This document shows positions 41,061 through 52,956 of a DNA stretch of 64,000 nucleotides, piece after piece. Origin of the DNA: Leptoclinus maculatus (taxonomy: Eukaryota > Chordata > Actinopteri > Perciformes > Stichaeidae). The notes beneath the pieces are model-generated. The model ran no database searches, was not told the origin of the DNA, and saw only the letters and a program-made list of their open reading frames with translations. The translations under genes were made by a program, and so were the position numbers. Within the stretch, counting starts at the first letter, position 1, and each line of letters opens with the position of its first letter. The stretch lies in NCBI GenBank assembly GCA_032191485.1, contig JAVDOI010000043.1, forward strand, positions 1 through 64,000. Reading direction: 5' to 3'.

Positions 41061-44000
41061 TGGAGGATCATTATATCTGTTCCAGAGAGATGCCCACAGC
41101 TAAAGCCTTTAACAGCACTATTTCAAACAGGACACAAAAGGCCTTAATGAATACTCCTGTGACTTCGCACCGTCTCTCACAAAGGGAAGCACATATTCTG
41201 CTTTTCATCTTACACATAAGTTTCCTGTAATTGTTGTATCGAGGTGCACGATCGACGCCGCTTCCCCTTGGAAACCGCAATCATTATACCGAGGTTATAT
41301 TTGGGTCAAAGAGCCAACGGATCATTTGAAGGTGCGTTTGCAACTTAAGATGGCAGTGGCATCATACTGGGTTAACGTTAGCGTAAACTCGGTGTGTGTG
41401 TGTGTGTGTGTGTGTAAGTGGGGGTTGCTGAATACATTTTTCTTTTTTGTAATCTGATATTGCTCGGGTGGATTTTCAAATGTTTTACAATGCCTTACAT
41501 ATGCATTGCTATTACAACACAATAAGGGAAATAAGGAGAGCAAATGTAATGCATGCTCAGGGAACGTGTTGAAATCTCTGGGTGCCATTTGCACCCATCA
41601 GTGCAGCTGATGGAGTCATTAGAGAGCCACAGCGGGCCCGGCTCTGGGTGTCTCTCTCCTGTAAATGCCCCCCCCCCCCCCCCCCCGTCGAATGGGTGAG
41701 CAACCTCGGCGCGGCTCCTCGGCCTCGGAGCACTTCACTAAAGCTAATAGGTCATAGCTGCGGAGATGGGTGACAAAAGCGCGAGTGTTAACAATGGATA
41801 ATGTGAGAATGGATTGCAGTTATCTAGTGCTTTTCCAGCCGCCTCTCGATTCAGAGCGTTTGACATTGCGTCGAGTGAATTTCAAGTGCAAATCACGTTG
41901 TTTTTTTCTCCTCCTCCCGACTGCAGCGACAGCAAGGTTCGGGAGTTTCTCCCACATTGCGCGTATGACCTCCATGCTAATGGAGGAGCCCCTTCTTTAT
42001 CTATTAGTGGCCGACGTGATCACCCTTGGACGGCTGCAAAACCAAAAGTGCTGAAATCGTCTAAATGACGAGCCGAAGGATCTGCCTGGTTTTTGCATAT
42101 CACTCCCTCCTCCGTGGCTTTAAGAAAGAGGGTGACAGAGGTCAGCGCAATATGCATATAATTTGGGGTTACATTGGAAGTTTGGGTTTTAAGCCCCTTG
42201 ATGAAAGACAGCTATGAATAAATGTAATCTTTTCTCTCACATTTGGTCATTTGCTGAGGGCTAGGGGGGGGGGGGAGTCTTTGTGTGCCTTTTCACTATT
42301 AATATTCCTTATTACTGTTCCTTGAGGTCCATTGTCCTTCTGAAACACCTTAAATGATACAGCAATGTCACCGACTTCCAATATTTATTGACAGAAGTAA
42401 CTTTACCGAACATACGATGTTGCTACTTGTGCCCTCGGTTTGTCACGGATGAGTGAACGGGGAAAAAGTTTAGGCCGCACCGGAGAGGAACTTATTTTGT
42501 CGAGCAAGGGGAAAACACGACGAGACGAGGGCAGACTGTCAAAGGACCGAAACGCCATTCATCTGCTAACCTGTTCAAGGTGTGCCTGGTTGATGTCCTC
42601 CTCCTTTGGTGGGGAACATATGTCCACAGCAGCTGTGCCACCGTGAATAGGCAGTGATTGTGTGCTAGCTAACTGCATTCCTGGGAGCCAGGCCAAGTCT
42701 GAGCGGAGTGAGCTGTCCCATTTTTTCGATACGAGCTTCTCCTGCATTCCACCTGATTTACATGTCTCTCTCTCTCTCTTCCACGCGGCTCGAGGGCCGT
42801 TCGCTCCGGCCAAAATAGCACCCAACTTTTATTTTGGTTCTTTTTTCTTTCTCACTGCAGATGCTGAAGAGGTCCTGAGGCACATTTCAGATGAACGTGT
42901 GTGTGACTTGAGCAGGGCCGTGACTCTGAATCCTCTCCGTGACACAGTTCCTGGAGCCATGGCTCTCTGACGGTGGAGGAGAGAAGTTTGATTGTCCAGT
43001 CGGGGGAAGGCCGTTTCTGTTTGCAGCTAGTGAAAGCAGATAGAAACTGCTGTATTAGTATGTTTTATTCATTTCTTTCAGAGCATTTCTGCAGGTTATC
43101 CCTAGGTGACACGTAACAGAGGAATACCGCTCTGTAGCTTTAACACTTGCACAACTTCATGACCTCAAATGATCGCATGAAAAAGAATCCGAGCCAGGCC
43201 TGAGTACGACTCGTACTTTTATAAATATGGCATTCGTCCTCGCTGCGATAAACTCAGACACCTGTGATTGTTATCAGACACTTGCACAGGAAACCCGGGG
43301 GGGGGGGGGGGGGGGGGGGGGGTAAAACATAAACATGAAGAAAAAGGGCGCTTAGCGAAATGGAAATGTAATTTCTGCGTGGGCCGCAAACAAACAATGG
43401 ACGTGTCTGCGATATTTTGGATGTGTCCTGTCGCAGACCTCCTCCGTGCCCCCCCCCCTCCTGCAAGGAACGAGCTCTGAGTAGGACGCTGATCCCAAAA
43501 TAACAATCCCCCCATCCCATTCCCTTCTCTCTTAAACAACACAATCACGCAATCAAAGCCCGGCTCTGCCTCTCCCTCATTGTTTAATTTCTGCCGGCTA
43601 TCTTAGATATCTCTGCGGCTGTTCTTATCTTTGACCTTCAGCTTGTTGCTTTGTCGTCACCCCCCACCCACCCTCCCCTCTCCACCCACCATACCTGCTC
43701 TCCCCCCCCACCCCACCCCACGCCAGTGTGCTGCGACCTTCAGAGGGGTGTCATTACTCCCTGACCCATTTGACGATCCCCTCATGTGGAATGTGCATAT
43801 GCCGAATCGCCGCGGTTCGGCACAGTATGGGGTTTGAGGTGAAGTACTTACAGAAATATGACTTGACACGCTTTATCAAATGGGGAAAGATGAAGACGAA
43901 ACAGCTGCTGGTGCTGTCGTAAGCAATCTGGCCGTGATTGAATAAAAGTGTCAGGAAAAGGGCCGCTTGATGGTCTTTTGTTCTCCCCCATCCAGCTTGA

Positions 44001-44082
44001 TGTTAGTTTGAGCTGTCAGGAGGGAATCACAGCTGGGTGATTTATCAATACTTGGAGTGACCTTGCAGCCACACTGCTGCGT

Positions 44083-44086
<4 letters not shown>

Positions 44087-44156
<70 letters not shown>

Positions 44157-44183
44157 TGGAGAGAGAGTGTGTGTGTGTGTGTG
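44087..44183. repeat. (TG)n microsatellite, two blocks
   Basis: About 34 TG units, then ATGGAGAGAGAG, then a shorter TG block. Confidence 0.95.
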
Positions 44184-44539
44184 GCTCTGGCAGATTAAAA
44201 AGACACAAAGTGGAATATTTTCAAAATAGTTGGCACACACAGACAAAGACTTGGCTGGACTTGGAACAGAATTCTCTCCTCTCTTAGACACAGTAAGTGG
44301 ATTGTTCTGCCAACACGATAAGGGTATTTTTCTCAACATCAGAGCACTCAAAGTACCACCAGCGAAATGTTTGGGAGAAGTGTGTCTCTTTTTAACTAAC
44401 ACTGCTTTTGAACAGCTTTTTCTTCTCCCCCTAATTCTCTTTACTATTTTTTTTACCATACCTGTCCACGCCGGCTCTTCACCCCCGCCACTTTCTTTGA
44501 GATGTACTTGGACAGCCTGTTTGCTCGGCAGCCATTGAC

Positions 44540-44700
44540 TGTCTCTGTTGTGATTAAGCAGATGTTTTATTGCGGACTGGAACAGTCATTACTGCCATAA
44601 ACCCATCTGTGGAATTGCTTTTTATGCAAATTTACAAAGCATCTGCATAAATAAAGTTCTAATTAATACCTTTCTGCAAACCGCCGCGCTCTTTGATTCC
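44540..44700. promoter_or_regulatory. Candidate conserved non-coding block
   Basis: Compact AT-rich block with an octamer ATGCAAAT at 44,624, TTTATTGCGG (CDX/HOX-type), CCATAAACC and TCTAATTAATACC. Untested. Confidence 0.4.
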
Positions 44701-46009
44701 TAAGTGTTGGTAATTGTGTACAAGCAGGTAGGAATCAACGCTCGCAGCACGAGAGGGCTTTGTTCTCCGTGTTCTCTGTGTACAACCGCTTGTGAATGTA
44801 AAACAAATAAATGTTGTCCGGCAATATTTTACACATGTATAGATTTTTGAAAGCCCACCGCTCAGCCTTTAGTTAAAGCTGTACAGTATATTTACACACA
44901 ATTAGATTGTGACAACCCGACATGGTTAAATATCGACAATTCTTTGATTAAGAATGAGCTTACAGCGATTTCAATCAGGGACAACATTTATGTAAAGTTG
45001 CAGTGAGTAGCGTTTTTCATTTTTTTTAGCCCCCGTTGTAGGTTACAAGGGAAATAAAACCAAATCTGCTGCTACCGGTTGATTGGGAACTACTGAAGAG
45101 TAAAGTTTCCCCGAGAACATTAAGGCTGCTTTATAGATCCCTTTGTTGTGAGGGTGCCAATGGAAGCTCATTAATTTCCCCAGGTTTTTAATGGGGAGTG
45201 CTGAACATGTGGCGGGAGTTGTCTTGGCGGGACCCTCGTGAGTTGCGCCCCCGCTGCTGAAGGGACGCCATGCCTTTCTGACTGCGAAGACGTCCCTTTC
45301 GCTAAGTAATCGAGCACATTTTATTGTCTGGAAAATGTAGTTATTTCGTTTTATTAAAGCAGCGATTGACTATTTTTTTAAATTCTAATGTCACCTCTAA
45401 CACGCCATGTTATGCCAGTCAGTTCTTTTTGCCGTGTCCTCTTTTGTAACTGTAAAACAATGGTAATGGTATTATAATCATTTATTTCCTGCTCGCATTC
45501 CTTCACGTTTATGATCTCAAAGTATGTCATCATAACGAACCCAACTCAGGGCGGATTTGGAGTGTTACCAAAGTACAGTAGATATGAAAGCTAAAATAGG
45601 CATTTAGAGTGTACTTGAACTTCCATTACCTCTGAAATCAGGAGAAGAAAAGACATTTTGTGGATAAAGAGAGACTTTGTTTCATGATTAAAGAAGGCAT
45701 CCGAGCCACGAGCGAAGGAGGAGGGGCTGCAGTCAGTGAGGTCAGGGGGGGAAATGAAGAAATGACTTATTTGCGTTGAAACAAAGAGACATTTGTCACG
45801 TTGTATTTCTGGTCACGGCTGCTGTATGTAGAAGCTGGTTCCACTCACTTTGCTTTCTTTTTTAAACTCGGTGAAAGCTCTCACGGTTAACAAGTGCAAA
45901 CGCTCTGAAAGAGAAGAGCCTGCTGTCATCAACAATATGATGCCGAGCCAGGACTACCAAACAAACACGGGTTGTGCCGTTCCATCTCTCTCTCGTCGGC
46001 TCTCCAGAT

Positions 46010-46325
46010 CTAGCAACTTTTAGCATAATGAATTTAGCGGGGATGCCTTCTCTACACAGCCCATCAGGCCTGCCATCTCGGAGATTAAATTACGTCCGTA
46101 GGCATTAAAGCTTTGATGCCGTATTTGGGCGGTGCGCATGCATCCATTTGCAAAATTCTATATAACAAAATTAAAAACACGGACACCTATGGAAAATGGC
46201 TCGGCACTAGCACTTAAACCTCGAGCACTCCAAAACAGTCTGCTGACTAATGCATTTCTAATCATTTCTGTGATCAATGCTAGCTGCTGTGCAATAAGAT
46301 TAATCAGCCATATGCAAAGCTAGGA
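46010..46325. promoter_or_regulatory. Candidate conserved non-coding block
   Basis: Repeat-free block ending AAGATTAATCAGCCATATGC, with AGCATAATGAATTTAGCG and a CATATG E-box. It sits just left of the fold-back element. Untested. Confidence 0.35.
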
Positions 46326-46898
46326 TCACCTTGAACAAGAGAAAGAAGAAGGAGGGGGGGAGATAAAAGGACTGAGAGAAAGTGTCTCAGCCATCATGTG
46401 TGTTGAGCACACTCCACAGAAATAAAGCACACCTGCATTATTCGCCCTCTTTTTTCTTTCACGCCGTCGGTTTCGTGTGTGTGTGTGTGTGTGTGTGTGT
46501 TTGAGTGGCATTACACCGTTGTGCTCCCCTCAGCTGTGCTTTGGCATCTGCGCGTGGCCATCTCGCTGCTGAATAGCTGCCTGATTATTCCAAATCTAAG
46601 GGAATATTCAAACAAGGCCGATAATGCATTCTTCCATATGATTCTCCGGAGCTGGGACAGCTGTTCAGCAGCTTTCAACGCCATGTTTCGGGGAAGGGGA
46701 CAGATTTCTCCGCTCAATTAATAGGCCCCATTAAAAATCAGGGGGAGAAGTTTGACGAATGAAGCAGAGACTCAGTTTGTCTTAGACAGAAGGCTTCGAA
46801 ATAACTGTGTCGTACACAGCTGACACGTACACCTACAATCTCACAATGAACTGATTCAGAGAGGGATGTTCAACCTCCAAATCAATGGCTACGCCGGA

Positions 46899-48126
46899 TT
46901 TACATGCATTAAGCATTATTCTGTAAAAGACAATATTCCTACTAATAATCTCGTTTACACGCAGCCGTGCATATTCCGATTAACGTTGGAACCCATTAAG
47001 CAAAACAAGAGGCTCAGAGGCAGAGCGGGTCCTCTTCCAATCAGAGGATTGGCGGATCGATCCCCGGCTCCTCCAGCCCTTGTCGATGTGTCCTTGGGCA
47101 AGACACTTAACCCCAATTTGCTCACGACGGCTGTGCTATCGGTGAATGTGTGGTGTGAATGCTGTTAGTGAGACCTAATGGACAGGTGGCACCAGTGTAT
47201 GAATGGGCGTGAATGGATGAATGACATGTGGTGTTAGAGTGCTTTGAGTGGTCAGAGGACTAGAAAGTCGTTGTACAAGTACAAGTACACGTCCATTTAC
47301 CATTTACCAGCGTCGTCTCGTCCATTTGAGGATCTCGCCTCATCCTGACCGCTGCGGATCGGCGAATCCCACGTCGATGCCATTCTCAGCTGTGTTCGAC
47401 AGGGGTCGACGCCCTGACATGCCGTTTATCACGACGAAATGTGGAAAAGTGGAACGGCAGGAACCGCTCGGGCCATTTTTTCCACTTGTTAGAGCTTGTT
47501 GAACACGGCCTCCCACTTTCATTCCTTCAAACACCTTCTTGAGAAGGTCGGTGTTGCGATATTTGAGCATAAAACCTGTTGATATATGAAGTCCTTCATA
47601 ATGTTTAAACGTAGGTGTGTTTCTGCTTCTCTCCTCGAGCTTTGCCAACTATTGGGTGGTTGGTTTCTGTTCAACGCACAGAGCGTGTCGCACATATTGC
47701 AAAGTGCTCCTATTGAGACGCATATTACGAATGCACGGTCCAAAGAATGCTCCTAAAACCCCAATAATATCAGCATATCCCACAAATGCTCCATACGGAA
47801 TGAGGCCTAATTCAGAATATCCAAACGGAATACGATGTTTACACGAACGATATCAAATTCGGAATATTGTCATATTTGAAATAATAGTGCAATATGAGTG
47901 AACGTACATTTACAGGCACACTAGCCAATAGTTTGCAAAGCTAAGTAAAGACGTATGCGCAAAAGAAAAGTCCACATTTCTGTTTGGAAGGAGAAACACA
48001 CCTACTGTTAAACATTATGAAGGACTTGGATATCAACAGGTTTTGGAATTTGCGGAACATGCAATCGGAATAATATTGTCTTTTTTGGAATAAGAACATA
48101 AAACTGAATATTTGGTGCATGTAAAC
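46899..48126. mobile_element. Fold-back (long imperfect inverted repeat) element
   Basis: The left end TTTACATGCA...AAGACAATATTCC (46,899-46,955) and the reverse complement of the right end (48,126-48,060, TTTACATGCACC...AAGACAATATT) match. Inner arms match strongly: 47,571-47,652 reads AAAACCTGTTGATAT...AAGTCCTTCATAATGTTTAA...GTAGGTGTGTTTCT, and the inverse lies at 48,044-47,985. The loop and arms contain many CGGAATA/TATTCCG words. The left arm is lengthened by a SINE insertion. No target duplication or protein was found. Confidence 0.6.
47012..47305 (+). mobile_element. tRNA-derived-type SINE nested in the fold-back element
   Basis: Contains a pol III B-box-like GGATCGATCCC near 47,053 after a head GCGGGTCCTCTTCCAATCAG, then TGTCCTTGGGCAAGACACTTAACCCC, a GTGAATGNATG-rich body, and a tail of CCATTTACCATTTACC. 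This arrangement is a very common short interspersed repeat of percomorph fishes. No clear A box or target duplication can be drawn, so the exact ends are approximate. Confidence 0.7.
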
Positions 48127-49079
48127 AAAGTCACTGACTGGAATCTGCTTCTGTAAGCACACAAAGCCTGCACTACGAGGGGAGTGTGTTTTTACGTTTC
48201 CGGACAATAACTGTCAGTAACTTCGTCGCAGAATGCAGTTGTCCAAATCAAACAGATTACAACCAGGTCAATTTCACGAAACCTGCCCAGCAGAATGATA
48301 AAGCTCTGAGGATCAGTGTTGCCTTTGTTCGCTCCGCTTTTGGGCCACACGGCGGTTTGGAGAATGCAGAGCGGTGCTGCCATGTAAAGTTTCAACTGGC
48401 AGATGAATTCCTTCAGTATCCCCGTCTCCCCCTCTCTCTCCCCCTCTCTCTCACTCTCACTCTCTCTCTCTCTCTCCAGAACAACGAGCAGGTTGTCCGT
48501 CCAAGGGCACACCTGTAAGGTGCAGGCCCCTCCACAGGCTTACCTCAGTGGCCTCTCCTGCTGTACTCAAAAGGCAATTATTCCTCCCAGAAGATAGAGC
48601 ACTGTCAACTTCAAACAGAGGACATTCCTTAGGCAGATTAGACTGGAAATTATGTTTTATTATTTGGCCCCCCGACGAATGAATCGGACTCTTATTTGGT
48701 CGCCCTTTGTGGTGAAATCCAAGACAGTTTAAATGGCAGAGGTATGTTTTTGGAGTCGGGCTAATACTCTGGTGTCTTTATGAAAGGGCAGCAGAGAGGA
48801 TCAGATTAGGAGCCGAACAGCGAGAGTCTTTCAGCGCCGCCGCCGCCGCTATCATCTCTGCCTTCTTGTCCGTGCCTGTAGAGAGGTTAAATTAAATGGC
48901 TGTAATAAATGTTTTGGTCTCGCTGATGTCGGTATGGCCGGCCATCAAACGAAAGCAGTGTGGAGGAAAAAACGGCACGGTGGAAGATCAGAGAGAGGAA
49001 GAAATGGAGGGGCGGGAGAACTATGTCAGCACATTACCAACATTAGAAACGGACTTGTTTTCACTTAAACCTCAATTAT

Positions 49080-49480
49080 AATGGTGGCTCCAGAAACAAT
49101 TATATTGATGAATGCTTTCGAAAGTTACTGTAATTAAATTATTCCATTTAATTAAGGAATTATATTGAATTTCTCCCCAGAGGACGGCATTAGCCTCATC
49201 TGCTGTTTTACAAACAGGAGTGCTCTAATGTTGTGTGCTATGGAAATGATTACTAATGCCTAATGAAACTGTGTCAGATCAGATAAATGCTGTACAGAGT
49301 CAACAAGCCCGGCTTGTAACACGGCCAAACTTTAAGACGAAATAATAAAGCCAAAGAAGAAATTATTGATTGTAGTTTTCTCTTTTTTTTCTGTTTTCAA
49401 GGGCAGGCTTTGTAAAGCTGACATCAAATGAATTATAATTCTGAGAGCCTACTCTGAGGTTTTATGGAGAATAGATAGAG
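49080..49480. promoter_or_regulatory. Candidate conserved non-coding block
   Basis: AT-rich, with TAATTAAATTATTCC, TTTAATTAAGGAATTATATTG and ATGAATTATAATTC. About 1.5 kb left of the Polinton insertion. Untested. Confidence 0.35.
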
Positions 49481-50529
49481 AGTCAAACAAGATGTGTGCA
49501 AAGCAAGCTTTTTGAAACGATCCTTCTTGTATTAATACATATGTCATTTACTTAAGAACATAATGAAGTTGTTTGTGTCATCAAAAACCCACTCAGACAT
49601 CTAGAATAATGTTCATCGCACTAAATGAAAGTGTCAATTGATTGCGTGAAAAAGAACAAGAAGGAAAGATTCCCATTGCTGTTTCCCTTCACTGAAGGTA
49701 ATTATACCCAATATAAGACCGGGGTGCATTAGCAGTGTTAATTTGATTGTTCAGCAGTACAAAGCGACAGAACGTTAATGCACAAATGAAGTTCCACTGC
49801 AGCTGACCATTGCCCTCTGGTGGGAGTGCCAAGCACCTGCTTGAAGGTGGACTATATATAGAGCCTGAGAGGTATTTCTGATGTTACACTGAACAAATCT
49901 GCACACTATTAGTCATTGATCATGTTCACCAAAAACACTCCAATGATCCACACGCTGGAAGTTAATTCCCCCTATAGAACCCCCCCCCCCCCCCCCCCCC
50001 CCCCCACACTGTGCTGCTCAGTGGCAATGTGCTGCATGGGTTTATTGTCCTGTCCCCCTCTTGGCCTGGCCATATTAGTCCATGGTGAGAGGAGCTGTGA
50101 TGCTGTAAGCACATACCGGGCATTCCCTCTCCTCCGCTGTGCAGTTGTTGGGCATATTGTGAAGTTTTTTAAGGGGGGGGGGAGGTTATGGAGGAGGGCT
50201 CGGCTCACGTTCGTCCGAGCAGGAAGAGCCGCGGCCAAGAATGACAGTTGCTCCTCTTGGAGCCGAGACATCCACGGATTTAAATTGCACTCCGAAAGGT
50301 CAGCGCATGACAAGCAATCAATCAGCCCCTAATTGGATGATCAGCAGTCATTTGAATGTGTTTCAGATTTGTCTTTTTTTTTTTTTTTTTACTTCATCAT
50401 AAAGGAAATATGAAGATGAGAGCAATTTATTTTTTCTCATTCTGATGATATAAGTGCTTCGAAGAGGTTTTGATTGTGTGGCATCCTTAATACGTCATCC
50501 CTTGATCAAAATACATAAAGCAAAGCAGT

Positions 50530-50675
50530 ATGTAATAATAGTGACAATATATACAAAGCAACATTACAAAGTGCTTCACAAGGTTACGAGTTACAAGTTA
50601 CAAGGTGCATTTGTTGTCATTGTACAAGTGGGTTGCGCAACAAAAATGCAGTTTGTAGTCCAATTTTGCTTCATG

Positions 50676-50718
<43 letters not shown>

Positions 50719-50950
50719 TAAAACAAAAGAAAACAAAACTATAATTAATGTGGAGGGTGGATTAGGAATTTAGGAGACTCACAGCCGGATGAAAGAAACT
50801 GCTCTGAAGTCTGGCACAATACCACAGGAACAGAGAGGTAAAACAAATAATAAGTCGAATTACAATGAAAGGATGTAAAATGACATTAATATTGACATAA
50901 ATACAACACATTACAGTGAGTTACTGTAGCAGAAGGTCAGAGGTTGACAT
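50530..50950. repeat. Probable retroposon fragment interrupted by (AC)n
   Basis: Words such as GTGCTTCACAAGGTTACGAG, TGTTGTCATTGTACAAGTGG and AGCCGGATGAAAGAAACTGC resemble a diverged teleost retroposon 3' region; a (CA)n tract splits it. It abuts the Polinton target site. Family unknown. Confidence 0.35.
50681..50718. repeat. (AC)n microsatellite
   Basis: About 19 AC units within the diverged retroposon fragment. Confidence 0.95.
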
Positions 50951-50977
50951 GTTAAGAGGAGGGATAAGATCCTTGTC

Positions 50978-51057
50978 AGTAGTATACAGGTGGCACCAAG
51001 GCGCGTGCACGTTTACTGAACAAGTTTGCACGTGCTCGTGGGGAAATTAGCATAATG
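50978..51057 (+). repeat. Left terminal inverted repeat of the Polinton derivative
   Basis: Matches the reverse complement of 55,178-55,257 with about five mismatches and one single-base indel. Preceded directly by the target duplication CTTGTC. Confidence 0.9.
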
Positions 51058-52627
51058 CGTGTGCGTTTTTTCCGAAAAGGAGGGCGTTAAACTTGATCCC
51101 AGCAAAATCAAGGTCAACAAAGCGATGAGAAGTTGTAATAAACTTCTCCTAAACTCTAGAACAATATGCCTTCCTGTGAACTGATCACTGACAACAAGGT
51201 ATCTGTTGTGTTGTGTCACTTCATCAACGGACACAATCCGATGACCCTTTTCAACCGCCATCTGAAGCTCGAAAGAGACCCACACAGCCGACAGCTGTCT
51301 GTCTCTGTCACGGTGTGTACATGCACTCGTCTGGTTCAAATCTTCAGCACACTTGCTGCACAGAGGGAACATGAGTTTGTTGTGACATCTGTAGGGTAGG
51401 ACAGGATGGTACAAGCCTTTTGGGGGGAGCACCGTACACTTTACAAACCACAAAATAATTATCGATAGAATCGAAATGCTTAAAGATAATCTGCGGATGT
51501 CCAACGGGGTACTGCTTTGTGGCCTGAACAGTCGGATACAGACTTGTAAAGTCATAGTATCTGACTTGTTCATCATCAACAACCTTGTGGTGTAACTTCA
51601 TGGCATTTGTACCCCCGCCAAAGAGAGCATTTCTAGGGTCGGGGCGTTCAATGATGCCCACTCACACTCCCACATCACAACAACACGCAGACCATGTTGA
51701 TTTTGCAAGGCGTATAATTTGTCCATGAACACTCTGTACTGCCTGCCATAGGTGACTTTGGTGACAGGATTCAAATCAGACTGTACGGGACATTTGACAC
51801 ACCCGTGGAAAAAAACACCCGGCAAATTGGTAGCAGGTGTCTGCAGCTGTATTAATGCCGTCGACATAGAACGGGGGAAACAGCTGCTCACCATGATTGA
51901 GCGCATGTCTGATCTTGATCTTCTCTGTGTGCCACATATTGAAGCCACTGTATTGAGACATCTGTATGCCTTGTTCTGCGCTGTGTATGCACCTTCATAC
52001 GTTAGCGCCACAGTGTCTACGGGGAGAAGCAGTGTTTTGAACACGCCCATACAACTAGAACAGTGCGCGCTCTGCGTAACACTTCTACATCATTGATGCA
52101 GTAGTAGTGCATAATCTCTGCCTGAAAATCAAATGTGTCGCCACGAACTGTGTCATACCAACTCATGAAGGAGGTTTTATCACTGTCACACATCTCGTTG
52201 TAACCGTAGTAAGAGGGAGGGGGGGGTAGCTACCTATGTAATATTAATTCGCCCTAGTGTTGAATTTGTGGGGGAAATAGCCCTTCTGCAGATCCTCAAA
52301 GCCTAAAGCTGCAGGTGTTTTTGACAAGCGCATGGGTAGAAAGCTGAATCAATCAATCCATCGCTGTCGGAATGCAATGTCATACATCAGTATAACCCGA
52401 CTCCCCCGCATTGATCTGTTGTTTGACAAAGTATTCCAACAGGATGTAATTGTCCAATCCGGACGCATTATGTGCGATGAAGGTATACCCGCTTCACAAA
52501 CACATCCACAGTTCAAAGTATTGAAACAAAACTTGTTTCCCTCAATGTCCATAGCACATACAAAATGTGCTTCATGCTTGCCGTTATGATACCGAGTCTC
52601 AAAATCAAACAAGTAATTCGTTTGCAC
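51013..52627 (-). pseudogene. Truncated, frame-broken protein-primed DNA polymerase B (Polinton type)
   Basis: Minus-strand fragments in three frames keep the order of a family-B protein-primed DNA polymerase. The exonuclease motifs are FDFET (Exo I, about 52,609-52,595), FIAHNASGLDNY (Exo II, about 52,482-52,445) and YCINDVEVL (Exo III, about 52,110-52,080). A nuclease-like insert with FHGCVKC follows near 51.8 kb, then the polymerase motif A region YYDFTSLYP (about 51,559-51,533), and a Cys-rich stretch with CSKCAEDLNQTSACTH (about 51.35 kb). Polymerase motifs B and C are absent because the element ends soon after. Several frameshifts separate the pieces, so no working enzyme can be made. 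Family assignment rests on motif order and the surrounding inverted repeats. Confidence 0.85.
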
Positions 52628-52956
52628 TTCTTTTTTCTCCAGGGGCTGAATAAAACACTCATGGTCTTCATCACTCTCCAGCTGCCGCTCACCACAGTGT
52701 GAACAAACAGTGGGTGCGCATTTGTGCTTGCTTGATAGGTAGACAAGCTAGTTGGAGCACAGCCACAAAAAAAAGATCCGACGCCGAAGTGGTTGAACTG
52801 AGATAGTATGTGATCCTATCCTCCAAAACTCCAGAGCCAGTGTTTGAAATGCAATAGTCTACGCTGTGTATATACACAATACCCCTACACACACACCACT
52901 ACGGATACATGCACTCTCATGCACGCGTAAAAACTGTCAGTTTTCAGATGATTATG

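Noticed and set aside
44016..44459. Open frames rich in His-Thr or Val-Cys
   Set aside because: Products of the (TG)n microsatellite; the same applies to similar frames at 5.2-5.9, 28.4-28.8 and 56.4-56.8 kb.
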